This document shows, piece after piece, positions 1 through 9,759 of a stretch of DNA of 64,000 nt. The position numbers were made by a program, and so were the translations under genes. The stretch comes from Flavobacterium sp. CF108 (GTDB lineage: Bacteria; Bacteroidota; Bacteroidia; Flavobacteriales; Flavobacteriaceae): the NCBI RefSeq assembly GCF_900129795.1, contig NZ_FQWW01000010.1:88411-152410 (forward strand), in the 5' to 3' direction. The notes under the pieces are model-generated. The model had not been told where the DNA came from. It made no database searches and saw only the letters and a program-made list of their open reading frames with translations. Every line of letters starts with the position of its first letter. Position 1 is the stretch's first letter.

Positions 1-2510
1 TGTGTTGTATCTTTTGCTTTTGTGTTTTTATTAAGTAAATCAGTCAAAGCAGAAGCGCCTTTTTGAGTCAGTTTTTCTTTTTGCTGATTTGCCACTTGCG
101 ATGCTAAACTAGTAACAGCACTTTTCATATCCGTAGTAACTTTTGGATTTGAAAAGTTTCCTCCAATAACAGCATTGATTGGAATGTTTTCCAGTTTCGC
201 AGCATCTGCCGGAGACAATTTAGAAAGAAAAGCATTTGCTTCGCTTCCTAAATATTTAGCAGGAACATCAAATTTTAAATTGTAATTCATCGTTTGGTCA
301 AAACCGTGCGTTCCGCCAACCGTTACTTTAATATCCTGATATTTAATATCGAAAGGTTTTACGTTTACTTTTCCGTTTTCAAAAGTCAAGGCAGCTTTAA
401 TATCATTCAAATTCACTTTATTCATATCAAGGAATTTAATGTTTGAAGTTAAAGAATTTAATACCGTAGAATTTTTAGCATTTATAGTTGTAGAAAGTAA
501 TTGGCCAATTAAATCTCCAGAAATAGATTTTAAATCAGGAGTTAATTTCTTATCATCTAAATTTCCGTTTAATTTAATAGTCGAATTCAATTTACCATTG
601 ATAATTCCGGCAATTGGTGCAATTTTTTTCATCATGTCTAACTGCGTAAAAGTCTGCGCAATATCAACCTGATTGAAACCTAAATTCACATCAAACGTTG
701 GCACTTTTGCTTTTGTCGAAACTGATCCTGTCAAACCAATTGTTCCTCCAAAAATTGACGTTTTAAAGTTTTCTAAAAGTGCTTTTTCATCTTTGATAAT
801 CAATTTTCCAGAAACATCTTTTAGTTTTAAATTGTCATATAAAACAGTCGTAGCTTTTGCATTCAAAGTACAGTTTAAGAACGCTGGAATTTTCATTGCT
901 TCAGCTGGTTTAGCAGGCGTTTTTTCTTCTGTTTTTGCAGGTTCTCCAGAAGTCATAAAATCATCAACAGCCAGTTGATTTGAACTCATGTTGAAGTTTC
1001 CTTTAAGTTCTTGTTTCTTAAACATAAAACCGTAGAAATTTTCTAAAACTCCGTTTATAGCAATATCACTTTTTCCGGTTGTAGCATTAAACTGTTTCAA
1101 GTTGATTGTGCTTGGATTAAATTCAACCAAAGCCGTGCTGATATTCATTGATTTATTGTTTTCATCAGTATATTTAAATCCTGATAAACTCATAGTTCCG
1201 GCATTCTTAATGTTTTGATATTGGCTTTTCTCTACAGATGCCATATCAAAATTTGTAGTAACATCAGCTTTTAAAATACCTGCAAGCGGTTTATCCATTT
1301 TAATTGGATATGCTTTTGAAAGATTAGCTAAATTGATAGTTCCTTTTAAAGCCGCATTTACAAGCGGATTAACGGTAATGTTTCTAACATTTGCTTTAGC
1401 GCTAAAAACATCCTGATCGATTCTGAAAGACAGTTTATCTAAGTTTACATAAGTATCGTTTAAAATTCCGGTTTCGTTGATAATTTTAGTATCAATTACA
1501 ATATTCTGAACTGATTTTGGTAAGTTCGGATATTGAAACGAAGCATTGTTTGAAGCAATGGCAATGTTAAATGCAGGAACTGTTGTGTCTGTTAATTTTC
1601 CTTTTGCAAAACCAACAACAGTAAAATCTCCGGTTGTTTTTACACCATCAAGACTTGATGCATAAGCAGAAGGAATTAATCCTAAGAAATTGGTAAACGA
1701 CGAAGTTGGCGTTTTAAATTTCAAGTCATAAATCTGACCTTCTTTAACCATTTGAATAAATCCGTCAAATTCTAACGGCAATTGGTTAATTAAAGCTTTA
1801 TTTTCTTTAAAAGTGTATTTACTTTGTTCTAAATCAATTCCTAAAACAGCATCTAAAGTCAATTTTATATTTTTCATATAATTAACTTTATCCATATCTA
1901 AAGATACGTTTGCTGTAGTTTTTGTATTTAAATCTAGTTTTGAATTGGTAAAATCCCCAGTTCCTTCGTGATTTAAACTATCAATAACCATTTTAATTTT
2001 TGAACCCTGATCGATATATCTAAAGGTAAAGTTCTCGATTTTATAGTTTTGAATTTTTAAAGAAAGCGGACTGCTTTTTTCATCTGTTTTCTCTTCTTTT
2101 TTGTCTTTTAAAGCAATATCAAAATTCCCAACGCCATCTTTATTGAAGATAATGTTGATTAAACCGTTTTCAGATGTAATTCCCTGAATGTTTAAAGGTT
2201 CGTCTTTTCCTTTAAAAAGCTCTTTAATACTCATTTTAAGATTTAATTCTCCTAATGATACCAAAGTATCTCCTTCAAAAGGCGCTTTGTTGATAATCAC
2301 CAATTTTTCGATTCCTACTGCAGCATTCGGGAAATTCTTAAACAAGCTTAAATCAGCATCGGCAAAGCTGACTTTTGCATCAACACTTTCGTTGATGGCT
2401 TCGGCAATTTTTGCTTTGATCTGGTCTTTAAAGAAATACGGAATGGCAAATAGGGCGGCCACAAAAACCACTAGAACAATGGCAGTTACTTTTAAAATTT
2501 TCTTTAACAT
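1..2510 (-). CDS. AsmA family protein, C-terminus beyond the window
   Basis: An open frame runs leftward from the ATG at 2508-2510 to base 1 without a stop, giving about 836 codons. The N-terminus (MLKKILKVTAIVLVVFVAAL) is a single membrane anchor, followed by a long periplasmic region rich in beta-strand-type segments and repeated phrases such as LKL, FNL and GTI. This is the pattern of the AsmA/TamB-like family, inner-membrane-anchored proteins thought to move phospholipid toward the outer membrane; the Bacteroidetes members are often over 800 residues. The plus-strand open frames here are shadows. A hairpin terminator of the upstream gene lies at 2631-2660, so this gene probably has its own promoter between 2511 and 2630. 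Family call is by overall pattern; exact function is inferred. Confidence 0.75.
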   Translation of the reverse strand, partial: MLKKILKVTAIVLVVFVAALFAIPYFFKDQIKAKIAEAINESVDAKVSFADADLSLFKNFPNAAVGIEKLVIINKAPFEGDTLVSLGELNLKMSIKELFKGKDEPLNIQGITSENGLINIIFNKDGVGNFDIALKDKKEEKTDEKSSPLSLKIQNYKIENFTFRYIDQGSKIKMVIDSLNHEGTGDFTNSKLDLNTKTTANVSLDMDKVNYMKNIKLTLDAVLGIDLEQSKYTFKENKALINQLPLEFDGFIQMVKEGQIYDLKFKTPTSSFTNFLGLIPSAYASSLDGVKTTGDFTVVGFAKGKLTDTTVPAFNIAIASNNASFQYPNLPKSVQNIVIDTKIINETGILNDTYVNLDKLSFRIDQDVFSAKANVRNITVNPLVNAALKGTINLANLSKAYPIKMDKPLAGILKADVTTNFDMASVEKSQYQNIKNAGTMSLSGFKYTDENNKSMNISTALVEFNPSTINLKQFNATTGKSDIAINGVLENFYGFMFKKQELKGNFNMSSNQLAVDDFMTSGEPAKTEEKTPAKPAEAMKIPAFLNCTLNAKATTVLYDNLKLKDVSGKLIIKDEKALLENFKTSIFGGTIGLTGSVSTKAKVPTFDVNLGFNQVDIAQTFTQLDMMKKIAPIAGIINGKLNSTIKLNGNLDDKKLTPDLKSISGDLIGQLLSTTINAKNSTVLNSLTSNIKFLDMNKVNLNDIKAALTFENGKVNVKPFDIKYQDIKVTVGGTHGFDQTMNYNLKFDVPAKYLGSEANAFLSKLSPADAAKLENIPINAVIGGNFSNPKVTTDMKSAVTSLASQVANQQKEKLTQKGASALTDLLNKNTKAKDTT

Positions 2511-2630
2511 ATTTATAGATTTGAGGTTTATTTTTGAAAATTGACTCTTGCAAAAATAGTTTTTTTATTCAAGTACGGCGATAAAATTTTCTTAATAACG
2601 TAAGAAAATTATGTTAGTATTAAATAAAAA

Positions 2631-2660
2631 AAATCCGCTTGATACTTTTCAAACGGATTT
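2631..2660 (-). terminator. Rho-independent terminator after the sppA-hydrolase pair
   Basis: AAATCCG and TTGA on the left pair with TTCAA and CGGATTT on the right. Read on the minus strand the stem is followed by a run of eight T, so it ends transcription coming from the hydrolase gene that stops at 2680. Confidence 0.7.
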
Positions 2661-2679
2661 TGCTTTTTTATTATTGTAA

Positions 2680-3627
2680 TTATTTTTTAATAAAGGAAAC
2701 AATTTTATGAACCAGGGTTTCAGAAATGGGAAGAGTTTCATTATTATAACTTTCGATATTCGCCTTTTGGTCACCGTCGATTATTTTCATGATATGGTTC
2801 ATTTTATCTACAATTACCAATTCTGAATTCGGTTTAGCCTTCGATAAGTTTTCAGCATCTTTAACCGAAATTTGTAAATCATTATTTCCCTGAATGATTA
2901 AAACAGGAATCGTCAGTTTTTTAATTTCTGCCTGCGGATCGTATTTAAACCACGAAATCAAATACGGCTGAATACTTGCCCTGAAAAGCGAATTTAAAAG
3001 CGGATCGACTTTGTTTACTTTATTGCCAGCTTTTAAACTATCAATAATAGGAAACGTCATATCTTCTATCTGCTTGTTTGATTTAGAAGCAATTTGCGTC
3101 TTTATCAATTTATCGGCAGATTCTCCGGCTCCGGCAATCGAAACAAATTTATTAGCTTTTGCACTCGCAATCATTCCTATTAAAGAACCTTCGCTGTGAC
3201 CAATAACTGTTAGTTGTGTAAAACGTTTGTCTTGTTTCAAATAGTTAATCCAGCTTTTTACATCTTCGGTATAATTTTCAAAAACCAAGCTAGATTCTGC
3301 TACTGCCGATTTTTTGCTTTCGCCAATGCCGCGTTTATCAAAACGTAAAGAGGCAATTCCGTTTTTGGCTAATTCTTCAGCCAGCATTTTCAGGGAATTG
3401 TTTTTCATCATCGAATTATTTCCGTCTCGGTCTGTTGGGCCAGAACCAGCAATAATCAACGCAACCGGACATTTTTTTACTCCGTCGGGAACGGTAAGCG
3501 TACCAAAAATCTGATCATTATTGATTTTTAAAATTGCGGGTGTTTCTTTAAAAGTATCTTGTTTCGGGCTTTGTGCATTTACGTATGTTAGAAACAAAAC
3601 GGTTAAAAACAGAATTATGTTTTTCAT
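2680..3627 (-). CDS. Secreted alpha/beta hydrolase
   Basis: A 315-residue protein with a signal peptide (cleavage probably after VNA-Q at about residue 18) and an alpha/beta-hydrolase fold of the serine aminopeptidase/dienelactone hydrolase type. The nucleophile elbow GHSEGS puts the serine at 145, the acid is probably D250 (GNNDLQ), and the histidine H278 (MNHIMK). GSGPTDRDGN near residue 61 is the oxyanion strand. It is likely an exported esterase or peptidase, but the substrate cannot be told. It starts 12 bp after sppA on the same strand and a strong terminator follows, so the two are probably one transcript. Overlapping plus-strand frames are shadows. Confidence 0.82.
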   Translation of the reverse strand: MKNIILFLTVLFLTYVNAQSPKQDTFKETPAILKINNDQIFGTLTVPDGVKKCPVALIIAGSGPTDRDGNNSMMKNNSLKMLAEELAKNGIASLRFDKRGIGESKKSAVAESSLVFENYTEDVKSWINYLKQDKRFTQLTVIGHSEGSLIGMIASAKANKFVSIAGAGESADKLIKTQIASKSNKQIEDMTFPIIDSLKAGNKVNKVDPLLNSLFRASIQPYLISWFKYDPQAEIKKLTIPVLIIQGNNDLQISVKDAENLSKAKPNSELVIVDKMNHIMKIIDGDQKANIESYNNETLPISETLVHKIVSFIKK

Positions 3628-3639
3628 CTTTAAGTGGAA

Positions 3640-5397
3640 TTATTTAATGTTTATTCCGAAAGGCATCATGGCCTGAACTCCTTTTTGTCTCTGAAACCTT
3701 TTTACCTGCTCAATAAGCATATAGTTTTCTTCCCCAATTTCTTCTTTTATAAAAGCTTCTTTAGATTGAGCAAAAGGTAAATTAGCCATTAAATCGCCAA
3801 ATGTTTTTTCGTATTCAGGATAGTTTTGCGTGCCGTAATCTTTGATTTTAGCAATTTTTGCAGCTTCTGCAATGGCATCGTTCAAACCTCCAATTTTGTC
3901 AACTAATCCAATTTTTACGGCTTCAGATCCAGACCAAACTCTTCCTTGTGCAATAGAATCTACTTGTGCAAAAGTCATTTTTCTTCCTTCGGCAACATGC
4001 GTTACAAAAGTTTTGTAAATCTGTTCAACGCCTTCAAGTGTAAAGGCTTTGAATTTTTCATCAACTGGCACAAACGGACTGTAATTTGCTGAGTTTTCGT
4101 GTGTTTTTACCTGTTCGGTATTAATTCCTAATTTGTTGGCAAGCGGAGTAAAGTTTGGTAATACTCCAAAAACCCCGATAGAACCTGTAATGGTGTTGCT
4201 TTCTGCAAAAATTTTATTGGCATTACAAGCAATATAATAACCTCCGGAAGCGGCATAATTTCCCATTGAAACAATTACCGGTTTTACTTTTTTAGTTACT
4301 TCAATTTCTCTCCAGATTAAATCAGAAGTCAGTGCGCTTCCGCCTGGGCTGTCAATTCTTAAAACGATCGCTTTTACATCTTCATTTTTTCTGGCTTCCT
4401 GCAGCGAACGACGCATTGAACCTTCGCCAATAACATTTACGTCGCCTTCGCCGCCGGCAATTTCGCCTTGAGCGTAAATAATCGCAATTTGATCATTAGC
4501 AACATTGGTTAATGCTGTTGTTACATTATTTTGAGTATAATCTAAAATTGAGATTTTATTATAATCTTCATCGTCTTTAACTTTCAACGCTTTCTTAATG
4601 GCATTGTGATAAACATCTTCATAAGCTACAATATCAACTAAATGCTGTGTTTTTGCCATTTGTGGAGTTCTGGCTAATAATCCGTTTGCAATTTCATTTA
4701 ATTTATCAACCGGAATATTTCGGCTTTTTGAGATATCGCTGCAAACTGTTGACCAAATCGAATTTAAAAGTGCTGTAACTTGTTCTCTGTTGGCATCGCT
4801 CATTTTGTTTTCTAAAAATGGCTCAACGGCACTTTTGTATTTTCCGTGACGAATCACTTCCATGTGAATTCCTGATTTTTCCTGAAAATCTTTAAAGAAC
4901 ATCACTTCTGACGAAAGTCCTTTAAAATCTAAATCTCCAGCCGGATTCAAATACACAACGTTGGCAACAGAATTTAAATAATATTCTTTCTGTGAATATG
5001 TATTGGCGTAAGCCCAGACAAATTTCCCTGATTTTTTGAAATTTTCAAGTGCGTTTCTCAAATCTTTGTATTGCGCAAGCCCTAAAGAAGACTCATCGTT
5101 TAAGATCGAAATTCCTTTAATATTATCGTCTGTTTCTGCCGCTTCAATTGCATTGATAACATCTGTTAAACCAACACTTTTTTTATCTGAAAAAACAGTT
5201 ACCCACGGATCTTTATATTTTCCGGCATAATCATTATTGATCTGCTTTAAATCTAATTCGATAACTGAATCATTTTTAACCGAAACTTTGTCTTCTCCGC
5301 CAAAAATGGCCCCAATTAGGATCACTCCAAAAAAGAAGAGCATAATGAATACAAAAATACCAATAACTGTGGCAATTACATTTCCTAAAAACTTCAT
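3640..5397 (-). CDS. sppA: Signal peptide peptidase SppA, long (67K) form
   Basis: A 585-residue membrane-bound serine protease that degrades signal peptides left in the membrane. One N-terminal transmembrane segment (about residues 8-33) is followed by two peptidase-S49 domains. The catalytic lysine is K188 in YKSAVEPF in the first domain, and the nucleophile is S384 in NYAASGGYY in the second, matching the Ser-Lys dyad split of the E. coli enzyme. IDSPGGSALTSD (about 349-358) is the conserved strand before it. The length is normal for the long form. It heads a probable two-gene operon with the hydrolase at 2680-3627 and is divergent from the folK-dNK gene. Confidence 0.95.
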   Translation of the reverse strand: MKFLGNVIATVIGIFVFIMLFFFGVILIGAIFGGEDKVSVKNDSVIELDLKQINNDYAGKYKDPWVTVFSDKKSVGLTDVINAIEAAETDDNIKGISILNDESSLGLAQYKDLRNALENFKKSGKFVWAYANTYSQKEYYLNSVANVVYLNPAGDLDFKGLSSEVMFFKDFQEKSGIHMEVIRHGKYKSAVEPFLENKMSDANREQVTALLNSIWSTVCSDISKSRNIPVDKLNEIANGLLARTPQMAKTQHLVDIVAYEDVYHNAIKKALKVKDDEDYNKISILDYTQNNVTTALTNVANDQIAIIYAQGEIAGGEGDVNVIGEGSMRRSLQEARKNEDVKAIVLRIDSPGGSALTSDLIWREIEVTKKVKPVIVSMGNYAASGGYYIACNANKIFAESNTITGSIGVFGVLPNFTPLANKLGINTEQVKTHENSANYSPFVPVDEKFKAFTLEGVEQIYKTFVTHVAEGRKMTFAQVDSIAQGRVWSGSEAVKIGLVDKIGGLNDAIAEAAKIAKIKDYGTQNYPEYEKTFGDLMANLPFAQSKEAFIKEEIGEENYMLIEQVKRFQRQKGVQAMMPFGINIK

Positions 5398-5494
5398 AAG
5401 TATATTTTTTTTAATAAGTAGCGATAAAGGGCTATTTGTTACAAATTTCGCACATAAATTTTAATCGGTTTCAATGTGCCGTTTCACAAATATA

Positions 5495-5527
5495 TTGGTT
5501 AATTCTAAAATAGTTTTAGTTAATTTG
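5495..5527 (+). promoter_or_regulatory. Candidate promoter of folK-dNK
   Basis: TTG at 5495-5497 is 22 nt before TTAATTTG at 5520-5527, one mismatch from the Flavobacterium consensus TAnnTTTG. The start codon follows 8 nt later, so the leader would be very short. Confidence 0.4.
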
Positions 5528-5535
5528 CATTAATT

Positions 5536-6669
5536 ATGAAATCACAGCACCAAGTCGTTTTATCTATAGGCAGCAACCAGGGAAACAGGTTAGAAAACAT
5601 TGAAAGCTGTATCGCTTTAATACATCAGGAAGTGGGAACTGTAATTAGGGTTTCTAAGCTTTATGAAACGCCTGCCTGGGGTTTTGAGAGTGATGCATTT
5701 TATAATTGCGCGTTACTTTTACACACTACTTCATCGGCACAAAAAATATTAAATCAGGTTTTAAAAGTCGAAAAACAGTTAGGAAGAATCAGATTAAATC
5801 AGGAAGGATACCAATCCCGAATTATTGATGTTGATGTAATTGTTTTTGATGATGAAATTATTGAGACCGAAAAACTTCATATTCCGCATCTTTTAATGCA
5901 AAATCGAAATTTTGTTTTATTGCCCATGCAGGATTTAAAGTTAAACTGGAAACATCCTGTTTTGCAGAAATCTATTTCAGAATTAATTGCCATTTCTCCA
6001 GATGACAGCGTTTGTACTGTTGTTCAGGATTTGAAATGTCCGCTGAGTGAAATTCTGTTAGAGAAATATAATTATATTGCTTTTGAAGGAAATATTGGTG
6101 CTGGAAAAACTACTTTGGTTCACAAATTTGCAGACGATTTTAATGCCAAAACGGTTTTAGAACGTTTTGCAGATAATCCGTTTCTGCCTAAGTTTTACAA
6201 AGATCAAAACCGATATGCTTTTCCGCTTGAAATGTCTTTTTTGGCCGATCGTTATCAGCAATTATCTGATGATTTGGCACAGTTTGATTTATTTAAAGAT
6301 TCTATCGTAGCCGATTATCATATTTTTAAATCGTTGATTTTTGCTAAAATTACGCTTCAGGAAGATGAATATCGTTTGTACCGAAATTTATTCGACATCA
6401 TTTACAAAGAAATGCCAAAACCGGATTTGTATATTTATTTGTATCAAAATACAGAACGTCTTCTTCAAAACATAAAAAAACGCGGACGTACTTACGAACA
6501 AAACATTCAGGCTGATTATTTAGATAAAATCAACAACGGTTATTTGGAATATATTAAATCGCAAACCGATTTGAATGTTTTAATTATCGACGTTTCTGAT
6601 CGTGATTTTGTGAAAAAACAGGAAGATTATCTTTTTGTTTTAAGTGAAATTCAGAAAAAGCTGAATTAA
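5536..6669 (+). CDS. folK: Bifunctional HPPK (FolK) and deoxynucleoside kinase fusion
   Basis: One 377-residue protein holds two enzymes. Residues 1-160 are 6-hydroxymethyl-7,8-dihydropterin pyrophosphokinase (folate synthesis): SIGSNQGNR near the start and the signature R-x2-D-V-D at about 95-100. Residues 178-377 are a deoxynucleoside kinase of the dCK/dGK type: P-loop GNIGAGKTT at 185-193, ERFADNPFLPKFY, the substrate-binding DRYQQLSDD, and a lid region with KKRGRTYEQ. The kinase half salvages deoxynucleosides, probably deoxyadenosine by comparison with other flavobacterial fusions. The frame is continuous with no sign of a sequencing join. It converges with the LRR protein gene across a large inverted repeat. 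Confidence 0.92.
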   Translation: MKSQHQVVLSIGSNQGNRLENIESCIALIHQEVGTVIRVSKLYETPAWGFESDAFYNCALLLHTTSSAQKILNQVLKVEKQLGRIRLNQEGYQSRIIDVDVIVFDDEIIETEKLHIPHLLMQNRNFVLLPMQDLKLNWKHPVLQKSISELIAISPDDSVCTVVQDLKCPLSEILLEKYNYIAFEGNIGAGKTTLVHKFADDFNAKTVLERFADNPFLPKFYKDQNRYAFPLEMSFLADRYQQLSDDLAQFDLFKDSIVADYHIFKSLIFAKITLQEDEYRLYRNLFDIIYKEMPKPDLYIYLYQNTERLLQNIKKRGRTYEQNIQADYLDKINNGYLEYIKSQTDLNVLIIDVSDRDFVKKQEDYLFVLSEIQKKLN

Positions 6670-6675
6670 TTAGAT

Positions 6676-6757
6676 AATTAGGGAATGTGTCAATTAGATA
6701 ATTTTATTTAAGATGTTTTTTAATTATCTCATTTTCTAATTGACACATTCTCTAATT
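6676..6757. repeat. Intergenic inverted repeat between convergent genes
   Basis: A 23-nt arm at 6676-6698 containing GGGAATGTGTCAATTAGA returns inverted at 6735-6757 with one mismatch. The left arm also holds a direct repeat of AATTAGATAATT. It lies between two converging genes and could end transcription from both sides, but it lacks a clean T-run and looks more like a dispersed intergenic repeat. Confidence 0.6.
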
Positions 6758-6763
6758 AAGAAA

Positions 6764-9646
6764 TTATCTCATTAATGAAAAGTGTCCTCGTAAAATAGGT
6801 TTTGTATTGTCTATTTTTAAAGCATACCAATAATCTGATGATGGAAGCGGTGTTCTCTCAAAAGTTCCGTCCCAACTCATATTTGAAGCGTTTAGCTGTG
6901 CTATGAGTTTGCCGTAACGGTCAAAAATAGTGACTTCTGCCTGTGGATAATTTTCCATTCCGGTTACTTCCCATAAATCATTATGAGTATCACCATTTGG
7001 AGTGAAAAATGCTGGAAAAACAAGAACAACAAAGTTTTGCGTATCTCCGCCGCAGCCGCTTTTCTCGCGAACATACGCCGTTTGCAATCCGCCCGGAACA
7101 TCATAAAAAACATTCGAATCCTGAAAGTTAACACCATCTACAGAAAACTCAAAATACGGAGCCTGCTTTTTAATGTAAATTACAACTCTTGTTCCGCTTA
7201 CATCAATTCGGTCTATTTCTGGAACCGGACGCTCTTCAACTATTATTGTTTTTGTACTTGGGCAACCTTCCGGACTTGTTACAATTACAGTATAAGTACC
7301 GCCTTTTGAAACGGGTGTTGTTTGTGTTGAATCTCCATTTGACCATGCATAACCCATTCCCGAAACTCCCGCATCTAGTATTATAGTTTGAGATTGACAT
7401 AACGGAAAGCTTTCGTCATGAACAACGGGTGGCGTGTAAATTTCAATATTTACAGGCGTACGAGTTGGGTTAATACAGCTGGAATTTGAAGCCTCTGCAT
7501 AATAGGTTGTATTTGCTGAAATTATTGGTGTTGTGAAACTGCTTCCGTTAAAAACACTTGTTCCTCCAACTGAGGTTGTAAACCAATTAATAGTTCCAAT
7601 ATTTGAAGCAGCAGAAATAGTTACAGATCCTGGCCCGCAGTTTGAATAAGAAGGCTGACCCGCAACAGGAGTTGTTGGAGTCATGTTTACCGTAGCCGTA
7701 ACCGATTTTCTGTTTGATTCACAGCCGGCATCTACATAATAAGTTGTTGTTGTATTTATTGTTGGAGTAGTATACGTGTTTCCTGTTCCTAATAAATTTC
7801 CTCCCACAGCGGCATCATACCAGCTAATTGTTGCTCCGGCAGTTGCTGTCGCAGTAAAAGTAAAACTTCCTGAATCACAAACCGGATTTGGATTTGCTGA
7901 AGGTGTTGCAACCGGAATTGTAATTTTAGTACTTGCCGCAATTTCAAGCGGAGCTTCTCCCGGCATTCCGCCATATTCGACAACATAACCTTTTGGCTGA
8001 TAAGGGTCGCCGGACGTTAACGATCCGGTATTAGAAAGATCGTTCCACGAACCTCTAATTCCAATTCCGGGCTGTGTAATATGAGCATAATCTTCTTCGC
8101 CTAAATTATTCGGTTCTCCAGAGTTCCAGAAAGTATAATTCATTATGGTTCCTGTTTCAGGGCCGGTAACCCATTTCCATAAGCCTTCGGTTTCAGCATC
8201 GCTTCCGCCAATCCATCCGGTTCCTGAGGCTTGTTCACCAATTAATTGGGCTTCATCTGCAGATAAAATGGTAGCTAAATATCCTTTAAGTCCGTAATAT
8301 GTACTTGCTTCTGCAGCGGCTTTGGCACTTGTCCATGTAATACCAATACTTGGAACAAATAAATAAAAGTGCTGTGTTGAAGGTAAATAATTGGCATTAC
8401 CAATTGTTATTGAAAAAGTTCTTGTTCCAGAAGCTGAAGCAGAAGAATTTGAGTAAACAACATCTTTTACAGCGTCAACTAAGTCAGAATATAAAACATT
8501 TGCACCTGTTGGGCTTGTTATGCTTAATTTTCCTGCTGTTGCATCCCAGCTTGTTGTTACATTAGGGTGTGCTGCCGGATTTGAAAGCGCAAGCTGATCT
8601 AAACCGCTTGAATAACCAGATGAAATTTGAATATAAACACCTTCAGTTGCTGTTTCTGCAGGATCGTGCGTAATGGTAAAACTTGTTACAATTTTTATTG
8701 TATTTTGTGGGCAGTATAATTGATCTCCGGTAGCTTTAACAATAGGGGCGGTTGTTGCTGCAGGTTTATTACAATTATTAGAAAAATTAGCTGTCGCATC
8801 TTTGAACGATAACCAGTTTGCATTAGAATAAACGGCATTATCTACTTCTATGCACTTTAAATTAGGGTTGGAAGTAGCATCTACAACAAGCATAAAATTA
8901 TTAATTCCGTTTTTTAAGTTTAATGTTGTCAGATCGTTGTTGGCACATTGAAATGAATTTAAACTTTTATTTGCAGATATATCTAAACTGGTTAATTTGT
9001 TATTGCTGCACGAAAACATATTTATGTTTAGATTTTTTGAAATATCTAAGCTAGTCAATTGATTATTATAGCAAACAAACAAGTTTAAATTTACATTATT
9101 AGAAGTGTCTAAATTTGTTATTTGATTATTGGTACAATAAAATGTTTTTAAGGCTGCATTTTTAGAAATATCTAAGTTTTGTAATTGGTTGTAACTACAA
9201 CCCAAATTTTCTAAAGCCAGATTTTTAGAAATATCTAAAACGGTTAAATTATTTTGATTACAACTGAAATCTTTTAAATTGTAATTCATTGAAACATCCA
9301 GACTTGTTAGGTGATTTTCATGACAGTCTAAATAGGTTAATTTTGTGTTTTTAGAAATATCTAATGCCGTTAAATTATTGTTATTGCATATCAAAGTTTC
9401 TAAGTTCGAAAAATCCTCAATACCAGATAAACTAGAAACATTTTCGAACCGAATTTCTAAACTTTTAATGCTATTTATATTTGCTGTTAAAACCTGACCA
9501 TCAATAGCGCCATTGTCAATTCCCAAGGTAATGAGTACTCTTTCGAAATTAGCATCTGGAATAGATGTATATTGTGCAAATCCTGCAAAAGGAAATAGCA
9601 ATAAAAAGAATAAACGTAGTGGTTTTAGGAAATTGATAGTTTTCAT
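6764..9646 (-). CDS. T9SS-secreted leucine-rich-repeat / C-type lectin / Ig-like surface protein
   Basis: A 960-residue secreted protein. After a signal peptide (cut near GFAQ, residue 24), residues 60-265 hold about eight leucine-rich repeats of 20-21 residues with the pattern L-x2-LDISKN-x2-L-x3-x-C-x-NN. Residues 425-560 form a C-type-lectin domain: WIGGSDAETEGLWKW, the sugar-binding type EPNN, and WND. Residues 590-745 contain two Ig-like modules with SWYDA and YYVDA/YYAEA strands, then another sandwich domain. The last 85 residues (TPNGDTHNDLW to the final R) are the gliding-motility-associated, type B T9SS sorting domain, so the protein is expected at or beyond the outer membrane. The role is probably adhesion or glycan binding; this is inferred from domains. 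Confidence 0.9.
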   Translation of the reverse strand: MKTINFLKPLRLFFLLLFPFAGFAQYTSIPDANFERVLITLGIDNGAIDGQVLTANINSIKSLEIRFENVSSLSGIEDFSNLETLICNNNNLTALDISKNTKLTYLDCHENHLTSLDVSMNYNLKDFSCNQNNLTVLDISKNLALENLGCSYNQLQNLDISKNAALKTFYCTNNQITNLDTSNNVNLNLFVCYNNQLTSLDISKNLNINMFSCSNNKLTSLDISANKSLNSFQCANNDLTTLNLKNGINNFMLVVDATSNPNLKCIEVDNAVYSNANWLSFKDATANFSNNCNKPAATTAPIVKATGDQLYCPQNTIKIVTSFTITHDPAETATEGVYIQISSGYSSGLDQLALSNPAAHPNVTTSWDATAGKLSITSPTGANVLYSDLVDAVKDVVYSNSSASASGTRTFSITIGNANYLPSTQHFYLFVPSIGITWTSAKAAAEASTYYGLKGYLATILSADEAQLIGEQASGTGWIGGSDAETEGLWKWVTGPETGTIMNYTFWNSGEPNNLGEEDYAHITQPGIGIRGSWNDLSNTGSLTSGDPYQPKGYVVEYGGMPGEAPLEIAASTKITIPVATPSANPNPVCDSGSFTFTATATAGATISWYDAAVGGNLLGTGNTYTTPTINTTTTYYVDAGCESNRKSVTATVNMTPTTPVAGQPSYSNCGPGSVTISAASNIGTINWFTTSVGGTSVFNGSSFTTPIISANTTYYAEASNSSCINPTRTPVNIEIYTPPVVHDESFPLCQSQTIILDAGVSGMGYAWSNGDSTQTTPVSKGGTYTVIVTSPEGCPSTKTIIVEERPVPEIDRIDVSGTRVVIYIKKQAPYFEFSVDGVNFQDSNVFYDVPGGLQTAYVREKSGCGGDTQNFVVLVFPAFFTPNGDTHNDLWEVTGMENYPQAEVTIFDRYGKLIAQLNASNMSWDGTFERTPLPSSDYWYALKIDNTKPILRGHFSLMR

Positions 9647-9759
9647 TTTATAAAAGTATCAATTTCTTAATAATAAAAAAATATATTTATATTTCTAACA
9701 TTTAAAAGCTTAAACTAATTTAAAAATCACATTTTTTTGGTAAAAATATTCTTTAATTG

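Noticed and set aside
439..2544. Several plus-strand open frames in the first 2.5 kb
   Set aside because: They lie in the shadow of one continuous minus-strand AsmA-like frame with a clear membrane anchor and biased codons.
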